Of a DNA stretch of 17,017 nucleotides, positions 8,901 through 15,799 are shown in pieces. Made by a program: the position numbers and the translations under genes. How positions within the stretch are numbered: position 1 is the stretch's first letter; each line of letters opens with the position of its first letter. Source of the DNA: Acidobacteriota bacterium (lineage in GTDB: Bacteria > Acidobacteriota > Terriglobia > Bryobacterales > Bryobacteraceae); the NCBI GenBank assembly GCA_026394095.1, contig JAPKYY010000144.1, forward strand, positions 1 through 17,017, in the 5' to 3' direction. The notes beneath the pieces are model-generated. The model did no database searches and was not told where the DNA came from. It saw nothing but the letters and a program-made list of their open reading frames with translations.

Positions 8901-9547
8901 AATTCGGCGAGCCCGTCTGGGTTGGTTCGAACCGGCGCAAAATTGCTGCCCCCCGCCGAAGTCTCGTTGGCATCGATACCGTCTACGGTGTAATTCCAGG
9001 CGCGATCGCGTGCTCCATTGACGTGAATCCCACCACCTGTGTTTGCTCCATTGACAACGCCTGGCTGCCGCAGTACCAGATCGAGCGGGTTTCGACCACG
9101 CGTGCCAACGATCGGTAATTCCTGAATCACTTTTTCGGTAAAGACATTGCCGATATTGCCTGAGCTGGACGTCTGAACTTGTTCGTAAGCTCCTGACACC
9201 TCGACGCTCTCGGCAAGTGTTCCTACTTCAAGTTTGATATTGACAGTGGTAGGTTGGCCGATGTTGACCACATTCCCCTTGGCGAGAAACTTCTTGAAAC
9301 CGCTGGCTTCGACTGCGGCAGAATAGCTACCTACCTGGAGTGCTTCAAAAAAGAAGGCCCCATTTTCACCGGTGGTCGTGTTGAACGATTGGGAAGTCCC
9401 TTCATTGGTTAGCTTCACGGCAACGCCAGGTACGGCGGCACCCGAGGCATCCGTTACTGTACCGATAAGCCGTGATGTAGTGCCTTGACCGAAGAGGACA
9501 AAACTGGAGAGTGCGAGGGCAAGCATGGCCCGGAAACAACTTTGCAT
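5942..9547 (-). CDS. Oar-like TonB-dependent receptor with carboxypeptidase-regulatory-like domain
   Basis: This 1201-residue outer-membrane protein belongs to the very large TonB-dependent receptor family that is expanded in Acidobacteriota and resembles myxobacterial Oar. A signal peptide (MQSCFRAMLALALSSFVLF) is followed by a CarboxypepD_reg domain (about residues 25-110, LIGTVTDASGAAVPGVAVKL). Then come a plug domain (about 125-240, with VNGARDRAWNYTVDGIDANE and SGAQVSMVTKSGTNEFHG) and a barrel of about 950 residues. It ends in aromatic FIF, the usual C-terminal signature for outer-membrane insertion. The ligand is unknown. The start at 9547 has no Shine-Dalgarno sequence, but a TAAAAT hexamer lies 8 nt upstream inside a palindrome. 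The gene follows pilC by 35 bp and overlaps the Cas6-like gene at its 3' end. It appears intact, with no frameshift. Confidence 0.93.
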   Translation of the reverse strand: MQSCFRAMLALALSSFVLFGQGTTSRLIGTVTDASGAAVPGVAVKLTNEGTSQSFNTTTGENGAFFFEALQVGSYSAAVEASGFKKFLAKGNVVNIGQPTTVNIKLEVGTLAESVEVSGAYEQVQTSSSGNIGNVFTEKVIQELPIVGTRGRNPLDLVLRQPGVVNGANTGGGIHVNGARDRAWNYTVDGIDANETSAGGSNFAPVRTNPDGLAEFKVLTSNATAEFGRNSGAQVSMVTKSGTNEFHGTGFYFYRSPRFNANEWENNINSLGKRQFVQNIYGGSFGGPIKKNKLFFFGNIQRLAARESALVNRTVYTQQARQGIYRYVRGGRNQPVGVPGASVDASGNVVAGLNIGTYNILTSDPDRLGADPRVKSLVDPTPLPNNFFGGDGLNTAFYTFTALQFERQQDNVLKFDYILNDKNTVFARISWGYQNTLCDRGNGGQPFFPGGECPVNTGRDPQNYAFNWRTNPTSRITNEMVFGRNYFGFDFANPLQKVEEINLAGAPVTIPQDFSVGNARKLNTWQFVDNVSYFAGAHSLKFGLNIRLATHNDVRGSIGGENITASANFSRTINSINPTAFGLPSDIQQANDRPNLESSINYLLGRIGSIGRGFSSSPAGDRFLAAPYDYKALFNEYDFFMQDTWKLSRRLTVDLGLRLELKPTPGSDPSGRIRRPDQNLVLGAPPTSVAKWEIGKLYRSDRNNWAPSVGIAYDPFGKGKTAIRANYRIAYDRLNTFVLSSSVFQNLPGQVQGLRTEAFGQAGGRLRNLQNIAAPNVNPLSLSQPAAYGAQNITVVDPNFETPTTHMWSFGVQQQVARNTVVEVNYIGRRAHNLFGAYNANQVDITRNGFLNAYNVAAAGGESPLINQIFANDPRRSATQTGSAFMRSQYAADIRGNSVAIIAQDLSRRLVGGVPIAQSAGLGANFFIPYPQFANGVNVIDSNDFSTYHGLQMQVDRRMSGGLTAQFSYTWAKSLDTRSFDPAFTVVGGGVTQSGSSTPFDINNRRGNYAPSDFDRRHTIQSYWIYELPFGKGRRFAGNAGRVLNSIVGEWQLAGLMTLSSGRPFTVYSGFNSFSNVIGATADCNKCDGAGTVTQRADGLKWYFSPEEVAAFTNPAAGSNGSSGRNRFYGPGSFNMDSSFLKRVAITERFKMEIRADMTNLTNTPTFGFPTANVASTTFGRIRDTVISGSRKIQLGAKFIF

Positions 9548-9549
9548 AT

Positions 9550-9566
9550 TTCGTTATTTTAACGAA
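9550..9566. promoter_or_regulatory. 17-bp palindrome directly upstream of the Oar-like receptor gene
   Basis: TTCGTTATTTTAACGAA is a perfect 7-bp inverted repeat around a 3-nt centre, ending 2 bp before the receptor ATG. On the minus strand its centre contains TAAAAT, a fair -10 hexamer 8 nt from the start. This arrangement fits an operator over a promoter for a leaderless mRNA. It is AT-rich and lacks a GC stem, so a terminator for pilC is less likely. Confidence 0.5.
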
Positions 9567-9582
9567 TTTGCAATGTGCTTAG

Positions 9583-10779
9583 CTAGCTTAAACTATCAGC
9601 CAGACTGAAGATCGGTAAGTAGAGGGCAATCAGAACAAACGCGACGAAGGTACCCATAAAGATCATGATTACGGGTTCTATGAGGCTCAGCACCGCAGCC
9701 AGCTTATTTTGGACATCTTCTTCATAGAACTCCGCCACACTGCCCAGCATGGTCGGAAGTGCTCCGGTAGACTCGCCCACTTCCATCATGTCTACTGCCA
9801 GGTCCGGGAAGATTCCAGTCTGTTTGAGTGAAGTAGAAAGTGGCTGACCTTCTCTCACAAGCTGACTGGCGGTAGCAAGTGCTTTGCGAATCAAGACACT
9901 GGATACGGATTCGCCCGCCGTATGAATTGCCTGCAATAGCGGGATGCCACCCACCAGCAAGGTGCTCAGCACACGCGCGAGCTGCGCCACCTGGAACTTG
10001 GTCCAGATCTCGCCAAACATCGGGAAACCCATTTTGAGCTGATCGAGTTTCTCCTGAGCCGCCGCTGTTTTAGACCAGAAGTAAATACCTGTGCCAGCGG
10101 CGACGATCGCGAGAGAACCTATCAATAGATACGAGCTGGCAGACGTACTGATTGCCACCAGAATTTTAGTAGGTGTTGGCAACTCTGCATTGAGAGTGCT
10201 GTAGAGCTCAGAAAACTTCGGCACCACAAAAGTGATCAGGAACACGATCAACGCGAGAACCAGCGAGAAGAGCAGGGCAGGGTAGATCAGCGATGTCAGC
10301 AGCTTCTTCTTTACGCTCAGCGCCAGCTTCTGATAGTTGATGTAGCGCTCCATCACTTCAGCCAAACTGCCGGCTCGTTCGCCGGCCATGATCGTGGTGA
10401 TGTACATCGGCGGAAAGAGGTTCTGACTCTGAAAGGCTGTCGACAGCAGCGTACCGGTTCTCACTTCGTCACGCACGGCCGTCATCGGGCCGCGCAATTT
10501 ATCGTCAGTCAACCGTTCTGCCAGCAAGTCCAGGGCTTTCAAAATCGGCAGGCCCGCCTTGATCAGTGTGACGAACTGCTGATTCAGGATCAGGAATTTC
10601 TCCATGTCCACTTTGCGTCCGCGCGGGCCGCTGCCGGCCGCACCTTTTGCCGACACGGAGTAAACCAGAAAACCATCGCGCGAATAGCGCTCGCGCAATT
10701 CGGCTTCATTGCGCGCCACTGCCGATACCTGGTGTACCTGCCCGCGCGCATCCGCGTACTTTAAGACGAATTCAGCCAT
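9583..10779 (-). CDS. pilC: PilC/GspF-type inner-membrane platform protein
   Basis: This 398-residue protein is the polytopic inner-membrane platform of type IV pili or type II secretion. Two T2SSF (GspF) domains are visible. The first is at about residues 69-190 (FVTLIKAGLPILKALDLLAE, GERAGSLAEVMERY). The second runs from about 270 to the C-terminus (RVLSTLLVGGIPLLQAI, EVGESTGALPTML). Membrane segments lie near residues 165-195, 215-240 and 365-390. The MAEFVLKY opening is typical of PilC, so the ATG at 10779 is preferred. The frame stays open 47 codons further upstream, but that extension runs into the preceding gene and has no family similarity. No pilus ATPase, pilin or other secretion gene is adjacent, so its apparatus must be encoded elsewhere. 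It lies 50 bp after the PaaK-like gene. Confidence 0.92.
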   Translation of the reverse strand: MAEFVLKYADARGQVHQVSAVARNEAELRERYSRDGFLVYSVSAKGAAGSGPRGRKVDMEKFLILNQQFVTLIKAGLPILKALDLLAERLTDDKLRGPMTAVRDEVRTGTLLSTAFQSQNLFPPMYITTIMAGERAGSLAEVMERYINYQKLALSVKKKLLTSLIYPALLFSLVLALIVFLITFVVPKFSELYSTLNAELPTPTKILVAISTSASSYLLIGSLAIVAAGTGIYFWSKTAAAQEKLDQLKMGFPMFGEIWTKFQVAQLARVLSTLLVGGIPLLQAIHTAGESVSSVLIRKALATASQLVREGQPLSTSLKQTGIFPDLAVDMMEVGESTGALPTMLGSVAEFYEEDVQNKLAAVLSLIEPVIMIFMGTFVAFVLIALYLPIFSLADSLS

Positions 10780-10829
10780 CGCTATTGAGTATGACGAGTG
10801 GAGGTGGAATAGCGTGCAGAGGGATCTCT

Positions 10830-11672
10830 TTACGCCATGGCTGCCTGCTGCAAAACCTTCGCTGCATTTTGCACCATAGCCAGGTTGAGTATGATGGGCT
10901 GGTCGTCGCCGCAGGGGCAAACTCGATGATCCGCCTCGGCTTTAAACCCAGTGGCGACCCTGAGCACCGGCGTCCGCAAGCCAAACCAACTGGTCAGCAC
11001 AAGCCCGCCGTCAATTTCTTCAAGTTCTGCCCGGTTCCCCCGAAAATGCATCCCTTGATGCACGCCACATTCCGAAGCCAGCAATTCCCCGTCCAGGCCC
11101 AACCACTGCTCAAAAATGGGCACTCCAAGGCATCGCCACAGCATGTCGCGTTCTCCGGCATAGAGCAGCCCTTCTTCGAGGCCTTGAAGCACAACCACGG
11201 CCTCACACAAATTGGGAAGTGCCAGTGCGCGTGCCTCCACCAGGGCACAAATCCGTCTTATGGCAGAAGGGGTAGCGGCAAGCATCCGGGTTGGGCTCAG
11301 ATGCAGTTTATAAATCGCATTTTCCTCAATTGCTGTGCTGCCCTTGGGCAGGCGCAACTTCTTTCCCACAACAACACAGGCGCTGCTGGCAAAAGGAAGG
11401 CGAAGCATTCCACGGGCCTTGTCGGCTTTCGGGTTGAGAAAATGGCTCTTATGGTCGAGCACCTGCCGAACCGGCATTACTGGAATGTCTTTCAGGCTTT
11501 GTGCTGCCAGCAGCGATTCCGCTCTTTCGCGCTGGGTGAAATAGGGAGTTGCCAGCGCAGCGTTTACCAAACGCCGGAACTTCTCCTCCGGACTCAGCTC
11601 CACAGCAGGGCTAACAGTTTCGATCCGGCGAATCCACCAGGGATTCCCCCGAACGCGCAAAACCACATTCAT
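10830..11672 (-). CDS. PaaK-like (phenylacetate-CoA ligase-type) adenylate-forming family protein, shortened
   Basis: This 280-residue protein resembles phenylacetate-CoA ligase/coenzyme F390 synthetase enzymes at both ends but is far shorter than their usual 430 or so residues. The N-terminal part (about residues 31-80) has the family pattern KFRRLVNAALATPYF then DIPVMPVRQ. The later part has a PS-containing segment (TPSAIRR, 134-140), then GVPIFEQWLGLDGELLASEC (183-202) and GLVLTSWFGLRTPVLRVATG (223-242). It closes with CPCG at 252-255, as in the ligases. Missing are the Ser/Thr/Gly-rich ATP-binding loop and much of the central domain. The Asp expected after the RxxxG segment is Phe (ATGF). 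It is therefore probably not a functional ligase and might bind a ligand or have another role. It lies between a response regulator (52 bp) and pilC (50 bp). The assignment rests on pattern recall, not a search. Confidence 0.55.
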   Translation of the reverse strand: MNVVLRVRGNPWWIRRIETVSPAVELSPEEKFRRLVNAALATPYFTQRERAESLLAAQSLKDIPVMPVRQVLDHKSHFLNPKADKARGMLRLPFASSACVVVGKKLRLPKGSTAIEENAIYKLHLSPTRMLAATPSAIRRICALVEARALALPNLCEAVVVLQGLEEGLLYAGERDMLWRCLGVPIFEQWLGLDGELLASECGVHQGMHFRGNRAELEEIDGGLVLTSWFGLRTPVLRVATGFKAEADHRVCPCGDDQPIILNLAMVQNAAKVLQQAAMA

Positions 11673-11724
11673 TCACAGGACTAGTGCTGCCAGTACTCCG
11701 AAATTCTCAGGAAACTATCGAAAT

Positions 11725-12411
11725 CTAGGCGAACTGAGCACCGTCGCCGGCAAAGCTCTGCGGTCGCGTTAGCCCCGTTGCAAGCGCCAGTTGCGTCAGC
11801 CCGGCAACATTATTCACATTCAGTTTCTTCATCATCGCCTTGCGATAAGACCGGATCGTTTGAACACTCAGGTCGAGCATAACTGCGATTTCTTTGCTCG
11901 TCTTGCCTTCGGCTACCAGGCGCAGCACCTGCACCTCACGAGGGGAAAGGTCGGCCAGCGGCAAAGCCTGAGTGCTTTCATCCACCGTCCCTTTTTGAAT
12001 CCGCTCCAGCAATCGATCCGAAACCTTGGGGCTCAAATAAGTTCCGCCCTGTGCCACCATCCGTAACGCCTGGATCAAATCCCCGTCCGATGCCCGCTTC
12101 AACACAAAACCTCGTGCCCCTGCCTTTACCGCACTGATCACCGAGTGTTCATCGTCATACATCGACAACACCATCACTTTGGTTTCCGGGTTATGGCGAA
12201 GCATCTCAATGGTCGCCTCAACCCCGCTCATCCCCTGCAGGTTGATGTCCATCATCACCACATCCGGCTTCAACTTGCGCACCATCTGCACTGCATCTAC
12301 GCCAGAATCCGTCTCACCCACCACTTCAAGATCCACCGCAGGCTTCAGGATCGCTTTGATCCCGTCCCGCATGATCTTGTGGTCGTCAACGATGAGAACC
12401 CGAATTTGCAT
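11725..12411 (-). CDS. NarL/FixJ-family response regulator
   Basis: This 228-residue DNA-binding response regulator has an N-terminal receiver domain (residues 1-120) with acidic pocket Asp9-Asp10, phospho-acceptor Asp55 (VVMMDINLQG), Ser83 and Lys105. A LuxR-type helix-turn-helix follows at about 153-212 (LSPREVQVLRLVAEGKTSKE). All residues needed for phosphorylation are present. The ATG at 12411 is chosen because MQIRVLIVDDHKIMRDGIKA is the normal domain opening. AGGA lies 6 nt upstream of it (12418-12421), while the open frame to 12441 adds ten unrelated residues. The start lies inside the end of the kinase-like gene, so the two are coupled and probably form a two-component pair. The genes it controls cannot be read from the window. 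Confidence 0.94.
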   Translation of the reverse strand: MQIRVLIVDDHKIMRDGIKAILKPAVDLEVVGETDSGVDAVQMVRKLKPDVVMMDINLQGMSGVEATIEMLRHNPETKVMVLSMYDDEHSVISAVKAGARGFVLKRASDGDLIQALRMVAQGGTYLSPKVSDRLLERIQKGTVDESTQALPLADLSPREVQVLRLVAEGKTSKEIAVMLDLSVQTIRSYRKAMMKKLNVNNVAGLTQLALATGLTRPQSFAGDGAQFA

Positions 12412-12875
12412 AGTAGATCCTGATTGTAGTCGCTTGTGCACCGCTTTGGAGCAAAACTCCTCCAGCTATGGCAAGCGCCTTCACGTATTCTGAGATTTCC
12501 CCTACCCCGTCGAGCCTGAGACCTTCCGCATTCACCACCGCCCTGGAAGGTTCGAGCGCTTCTGGGCGCAACATCACCTTCAACTCGAAAGCTTTTCTTC
12601 ATTCTTGCCAGTTGAGACAAGCCCGCGAGCAAGCCACGCTTGGCAACAACGGCACCGCCAAGGCTCGCCTGCGCCTCACGAAATCGCTCCAGCAGATCAT
12701 CGAGCGTCGAGTTGAGCGTCTCAAGCTCGTCAGGGGCAACCCCGTCGAGCGCGGAAAGCTGCAGGGCAATGGAAGTCAACACCTGCCCCGCATCATCATG
12801 GAGCAATTGCGCAAAGCGCTGCGTCAGCTCTTCATGCCGACGCAGCAACTCCGCGAATGCTTCCTGCTCGCGCAT
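12345..12875 (-). CDS. Histidine-kinase-like protein: dimerisation/H-box domain only, possible frameshift
   Basis: The first 94 or so residues look like the dimerisation and phosphotransfer domain of NarX/DesK-type kinases (HisKA_3), with LLHDDAGQVLTSIALQLSAL around His26. No ATPase domain follows: no N-box and no DxGxG. After about codon 94 the open frame becomes rich in AGA/AGG/CGA arginine codons and runs 67 bp into the response regulator gene. A +1 shift near 12590-12602 would instead join the frame that ends at 12386, giving a smoother 162-residue protein (AFELKVMLRPEALEPSRAVV and on). That version also lacks a catalytic core. The ATG at 12875 directly abuts the stop of the transketolase C-terminal subunit gene (TAG|ATG), so translation is coupled. 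It may be a degenerate kinase, a phosphotransfer-only partner, or a sequencing-error frameshift. Coordinates follow the unshifted frame. Confidence 0.5.
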   Translation of the reverse strand: MREQEAFAELLRRHEELTQRFAQLLHDDAGQVLTSIALQLSALDGVAPDELETLNSTLDDLLERFREAQASLGGAVVAKRGLLAGLSQLARMKKSFRVEGDVAPRSARTFQGGGECGRSQARRGRGNLRIREGACHSWRSFAPKRCTSDYNQDLLCKFGFSSLTTTRSCGTGSKRS

Positions 12876-13841
12876 CTACTTTTTGCGCGCGAGAACCTTG
12901 TGCACAGCCGTCACGATATCCTTCGCGAGCAAGCCGTACTTTTCCACCACTGCCTCAGGCGTACCGCTTTCGGCATAGGTGTTGTCCACACCGACAAACT
13001 CCATCACACATGGCGTTGTCTCTGTTGTTACCTGAGCAACGCGGGAACCGATACCGGTATCCTTCAGATGCTCTTCGGCTACAACGATGGCGCGGCATTC
13101 GATCGAGGCGCGCTCGATCGCGGCACGGTCAATCGGCTTGATGCTGTAGAGGTCGATTACGCGGGCGGAAATTCCTGCGGCATCGAGGATCTCTGCGGCA
13201 CGCAGGGCTTCTGCTACCAGCAAGCCGTTAGCGAAGATCGCAACGTCCGTACCCGGCAACAGTTCCGTACTGCCACCGATGCGGAACTCGGCACCAGGCT
13301 CGTACACGTGTGCTGCCTTCGAACGTCCAGCGCGAACAAATACCGGGCCCACATGTTCTGCGGTCATGTGGATTGCGGCAGTCATCGACACGTCGTCGCA
13401 AGGAGCAAGTACTGTAAAGCCAGGCAGGTTGCAGGCCAGGCTCAAGTCTTCAATCGACATCTGCGACGGGCCGTCTTCGCCGATCGAGATGCCGCTGTGG
13501 GTACCAACTACTTTCAGATTCACGTTCGGATAAGCGGCCGTCACGCGCAACTGTTCAAAACCCTTGTTGATCACAAATGCCGAGAAGCTCGACACAAAGG
13601 GGATCTTGCCGGCAGCGGCCAGGCCAGAACCGACAGCAACCATGTTGCTCTCTGCGATTCCGCACTGGATAAAGCGCTCAGGAAATTCCTTGGCAAAGAA
13701 GTGCGTGTTAGTCGACTTCGACAAGTCCGCATCGCAAACCACTACATCTGGATTCTTTCTGGCTACGTCAGCCAGTGCCTTGCCAAACGATTCACGTGTG
13801 GCCGGACCCATCTTCAATTCGTATTTCTTAGACAAAGCCAT
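12876..13841 (-). CDS. Transketolase, C-terminal subunit
   Basis: This 321-residue protein is the second half of a split transketolase, a thiamine-diphosphate enzyme of the pentose phosphate pathway that moves two-carbon units between sugar phosphates. It covers the pyrimidine-binding domain (about residues 8-170, with CGIAESNMV where Glu64 would activate the cofactor; THSGISIGEDGPSQMSIED) and the C-terminal transketolase domain (about 185-310, DVAIFANGLLVAEALRAAEI). Two-gene transketolases are common in many bacteria and archaea. The start codon overlaps the stop of the N-terminal subunit by 1 nt (TAATG). A strong AGGAG (13850-13854) lies 8 nt upstream, inside the previous gene. Equal expression of the two subunits is expected. 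Confidence 0.94.
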   Translation of the reverse strand: MALSKKYELKMGPATRESFGKALADVARKNPDVVVCDADLSKSTNTHFFAKEFPERFIQCGIAESNMVAVGSGLAAAGKIPFVSSFSAFVINKGFEQLRVTAAYPNVNLKVVGTHSGISIGEDGPSQMSIEDLSLACNLPGFTVLAPCDDVSMTAAIHMTAEHVGPVFVRAGRSKAAHVYEPGAEFRIGGSTELLPGTDVAIFANGLLVAEALRAAEILDAAGISARVIDLYSIKPIDRAAIERASIECRAIVVAEEHLKDTGIGSRVAQVTTETTPCVMEFVGVDNTYAESGTPEAVVEKYGLLAKDIVTAVHKVLARKK

Positions 13842-14662
13842 TAGGCAAGCTCCTTCAGTGCGAGTGCAAGTTCATCTTTCGAAGGTGCTGATCCATGCCA
13901 CTTCGGATTGTTCTCCATGAACGAAACGCCCTTGCCCTTGATCGTGTTCGCAAGAATCACGGTCGGCTTGCCCTTTACGGTTTCTGCTTCATGGAATGCC
14001 TTTTGTACGGCTTCAATGTCATGGCCGTCGATGTTAATCACGTGCCAGCCAAAGCTCGCCCACTTGTCAACCAGCGGATCGAGGGGCATGATGTCTTTCA
14101 CAAAGCCATCGAGCTGGATCTTGTTCCAGTCCACGATCGCAACGACATTATCGAGCTTGTGGAATGCGCCAAACATGGCCGCTTCCCAGATCTGGCCTTC
14201 CTGGATCTCTCCATCGCCCAACACTACAAAGGTGCGGGAAGGGCTGCCGTTGAAGCGTGCCGCCAGCGCCATGCCAAGCGCAACACTGAGGCCTTCACCG
14301 AGCGATCCGGTTGAAGCTTCCAGCGCCGGAATGAATCGAACGTCCGGATGCCCCTGGTAAATCGATCCCAGTTGGCGGAAAGTGTTCAGCTTGTCCACCG
14401 GCGTGTAACCGCATTCGGCCATCACCGAATAGAGCACAGGGCAGGCATGCCCTTTGCCCAGGATGAAGCGGTCACGGTCGGCCCACTTCGGGTTTGCCGG
14501 GTCATGCTTCATGATGTCGAAGAAAAGCGTGACTACTAGTTCTGTCGCGGAAAGGCTCCCGCCGGGATGTCCGCTCTTGGCAGCCGTGATCATCTCGAGA
14601 ATGTGTCTGCGCACAGTCTTCGAGATAGCCGCCAGCTCAGCGGGATTGCTCGTTTTTGTCAT
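13841..14662 (-). CDS. Transketolase, N-terminal subunit
   Basis: This 273-residue protein is the diphosphate-binding half of a split transketolase. It has the GHPGGSLSATEL stretch (residues 31-42), LGKGHACPVLYSV (68-80), and the thiamine-diphosphate motif that starts GDGEIQEGQIWEAAMF (149-164) and closes at Asn180 (VDWNK). It pairs with the next gene to make the active enzyme; each active site would lie between the two subunits. The start at 14662 gives a normal family N-terminus. A weak AAGAAG lies a few bases upstream. It follows the SpoIIE-type phosphatase gene by 15 bp and overlaps the C-terminal subunit gene by 1 nt, placing metabolism inside a signalling operon. Confidence 0.95.
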   Translation of the reverse strand: MTKTSNPAELAAISKTVRRHILEMITAAKSGHPGGSLSATELVVTLFFDIMKHDPANPKWADRDRFILGKGHACPVLYSVMAECGYTPVDKLNTFRQLGSIYQGHPDVRFIPALEASTGSLGEGLSVALGMALAARFNGSPSRTFVVLGDGEIQEGQIWEAAMFGAFHKLDNVVAIVDWNKIQLDGFVKDIMPLDPLVDKWASFGWHVINIDGHDIEAVQKAFHEAETVKGKPTVILANTIKGKGVSFMENNPKWHGSAPSKDELALALKELA

Positions 14663-14677
14663 GTACTTCTTTTGATT

Positions 14678-15799
14678 TTAGCGAAGGCTGGCCATAAATA
14701 GGGTGCAGTCGTCGAAGAGCGACACTCCGGAGTGCTTTTGAATCTCTGCTTCGATCTCCGGCAGCGCCTCCTGAGGTGCCAAATGTGCCGTATTCTGGAA
14801 CAATTCGAGCAATCGGTCTTCGCCGAATTCCTCGCCGCTGGAGCTCTGCGCCTCTACCGCTCCATCGGAATAAACCAGCAATCGATCTCCCTCGTCCAGC
14901 TTCACTCTCCCCGTCTCAGCCGACCAAAACGGAAATGCGCCCAGCACGAGAGCGCTCGCTTCCAGCATCTTTATGTCGCCATTGCGCTTGCGCAGCAAGG
15001 CTGGCGGATGCCCGCAATTGATGTAGCTCAACTCTTGTGAGGCCTCATCAAGGTCGGCATAAAACGCAGTTGCAAAACTTTCGGGCGAGGTAGATTCATG
15101 AAACTGCGCATTCACTGCTCGCAGCACTGGCTCCGGTGCGGCTGCATCGCGGTACGCATGGCTGCGAAAGAGCGCCTGCAGGTTTGCCATCAGCATCGCT
15201 GCCGGCACACCCTTGCCACTCACATCCGCCACGACAAAACCAAAGTGCCCGGGGCGTTTTTCAAAGAAATCGTAGTAATCCCCCGATACCTCACGCGCCG
15301 GCAAAAAGCGGCAGGCATATCGCAAAGCGCTATCGCCACTTTTGTTCTGCGGCAACAAACTCTGTTGTACCCGTCTGGCTCCAGCCATCTCGCGATCCTC
15401 TACCTGCACCGCAGCCGTCCATTTGGCCACAATTTGCAGAAGTCGGTCGTTATTCCAGGGCTTCTCGACAAAGTCGCTCGCACCGCGCTGCATTGCCTGC
15501 ACGGCCAGACTCACGTCACCCCAGGCCGTCATCGCGATCAATGCAGCTGGTACCCGCTGCTCACGCAGTGCCGCAATCAGATCCAGGCCTTCCGCTCCGC
15601 TGGTGGTGTCCCGTGTGTAATTCATGTCCAGAAGGATGACACTTGCCTGTTTTTGCACGGCAACTTCCATCAAAGCCGACGGCCCATCAAAGCATTCCAC
15701 GATGTAGCCGTTTGATTTAAGCAGCAGTCGCAGTGCCTCGCGAACCTCCATTTGGTCGTCGCAGACGAAAATTCTTAGCTGATTTTGCCCTAGGCTCAT
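14678..15799 (-). CDS. Response-regulator receiver fused to a SpoIIE/PP2C-type phosphatase
   Basis: This 373-residue RsbU/RssB-like signalling protein has a receiver domain (residues 8-125) with Asp14-Asp15, phospho-acceptor Asp58 (VILLDMNY), Thr91 and Lys113. A short linker follows (residues 130-152, ARRVQQSLLPQ, typical before SpoIIE domains). The PP2C-like serine phosphatase domain (about 155-372) keeps metal-binding motifs GDYYD (173-177), ADVSGKG (191-197), SDG (311-313) and DD (363-364). Such proteins usually dephosphorylate an anti-sigma-factor antagonist, but no antagonist or anti-sigma gene is in the window. The ATG at 15799 is preferred because the domain begins a few residues later; the 40-codon open extension to 15919 has no recognisable sequence. 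It appears to be the first well-supported gene of the operon with the transketolase, kinase-like and regulator genes. Confidence 0.94.
   Translation of the reverse strand: MSLGQNQLRIFVCDDQMEVREALRLLLKSNGYIVECFDGPSALMEVAVQKQASVILLDMNYTRDTTSGAEGLDLIAALREQRVPAALIAMTAWGDVSLAVQAMQRGASDFVEKPWNNDRLLQIVAKWTAAVQVEDREMAGARRVQQSLLPQNKSGDSALRYACRFLPAREVSGDYYDFFEKRPGHFGFVVADVSGKGVPAAMLMANLQALFRSHAYRDAAAPEPVLRAVNAQFHESTSPESFATAFYADLDEASQELSYINCGHPPALLRKRNGDIKMLEASALVLGAFPFWSAETGRVKLDEGDRLLVYSDGAVEAQSSSGEEFGEDRLLELFQNTAHLAPQEALPEIEAEIQKHSGVSLFDDCTLFMASLR

Noticed and set aside
10780..10920. Upstream extension of PilC by 47 codons
   Set aside because: It would run into the preceding gene and adds a basic, unrelated sequence. 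The MAEFVLKY start matches the family.
11678..11699. Imperfect inverted repeat between the response regulator and PaaK-like genes
   Set aside because: Only about 7 of 9 positions pair, with internal mismatches and no T-run. Not distinguishable from chance.
12468..13844. 458-codon plus-strand open frame opposite the transketolase and kinase-like genes
   Set aside because: The opposite strand carries a clear transketolase subunit with catalytic residues. The antisense product has no family features.
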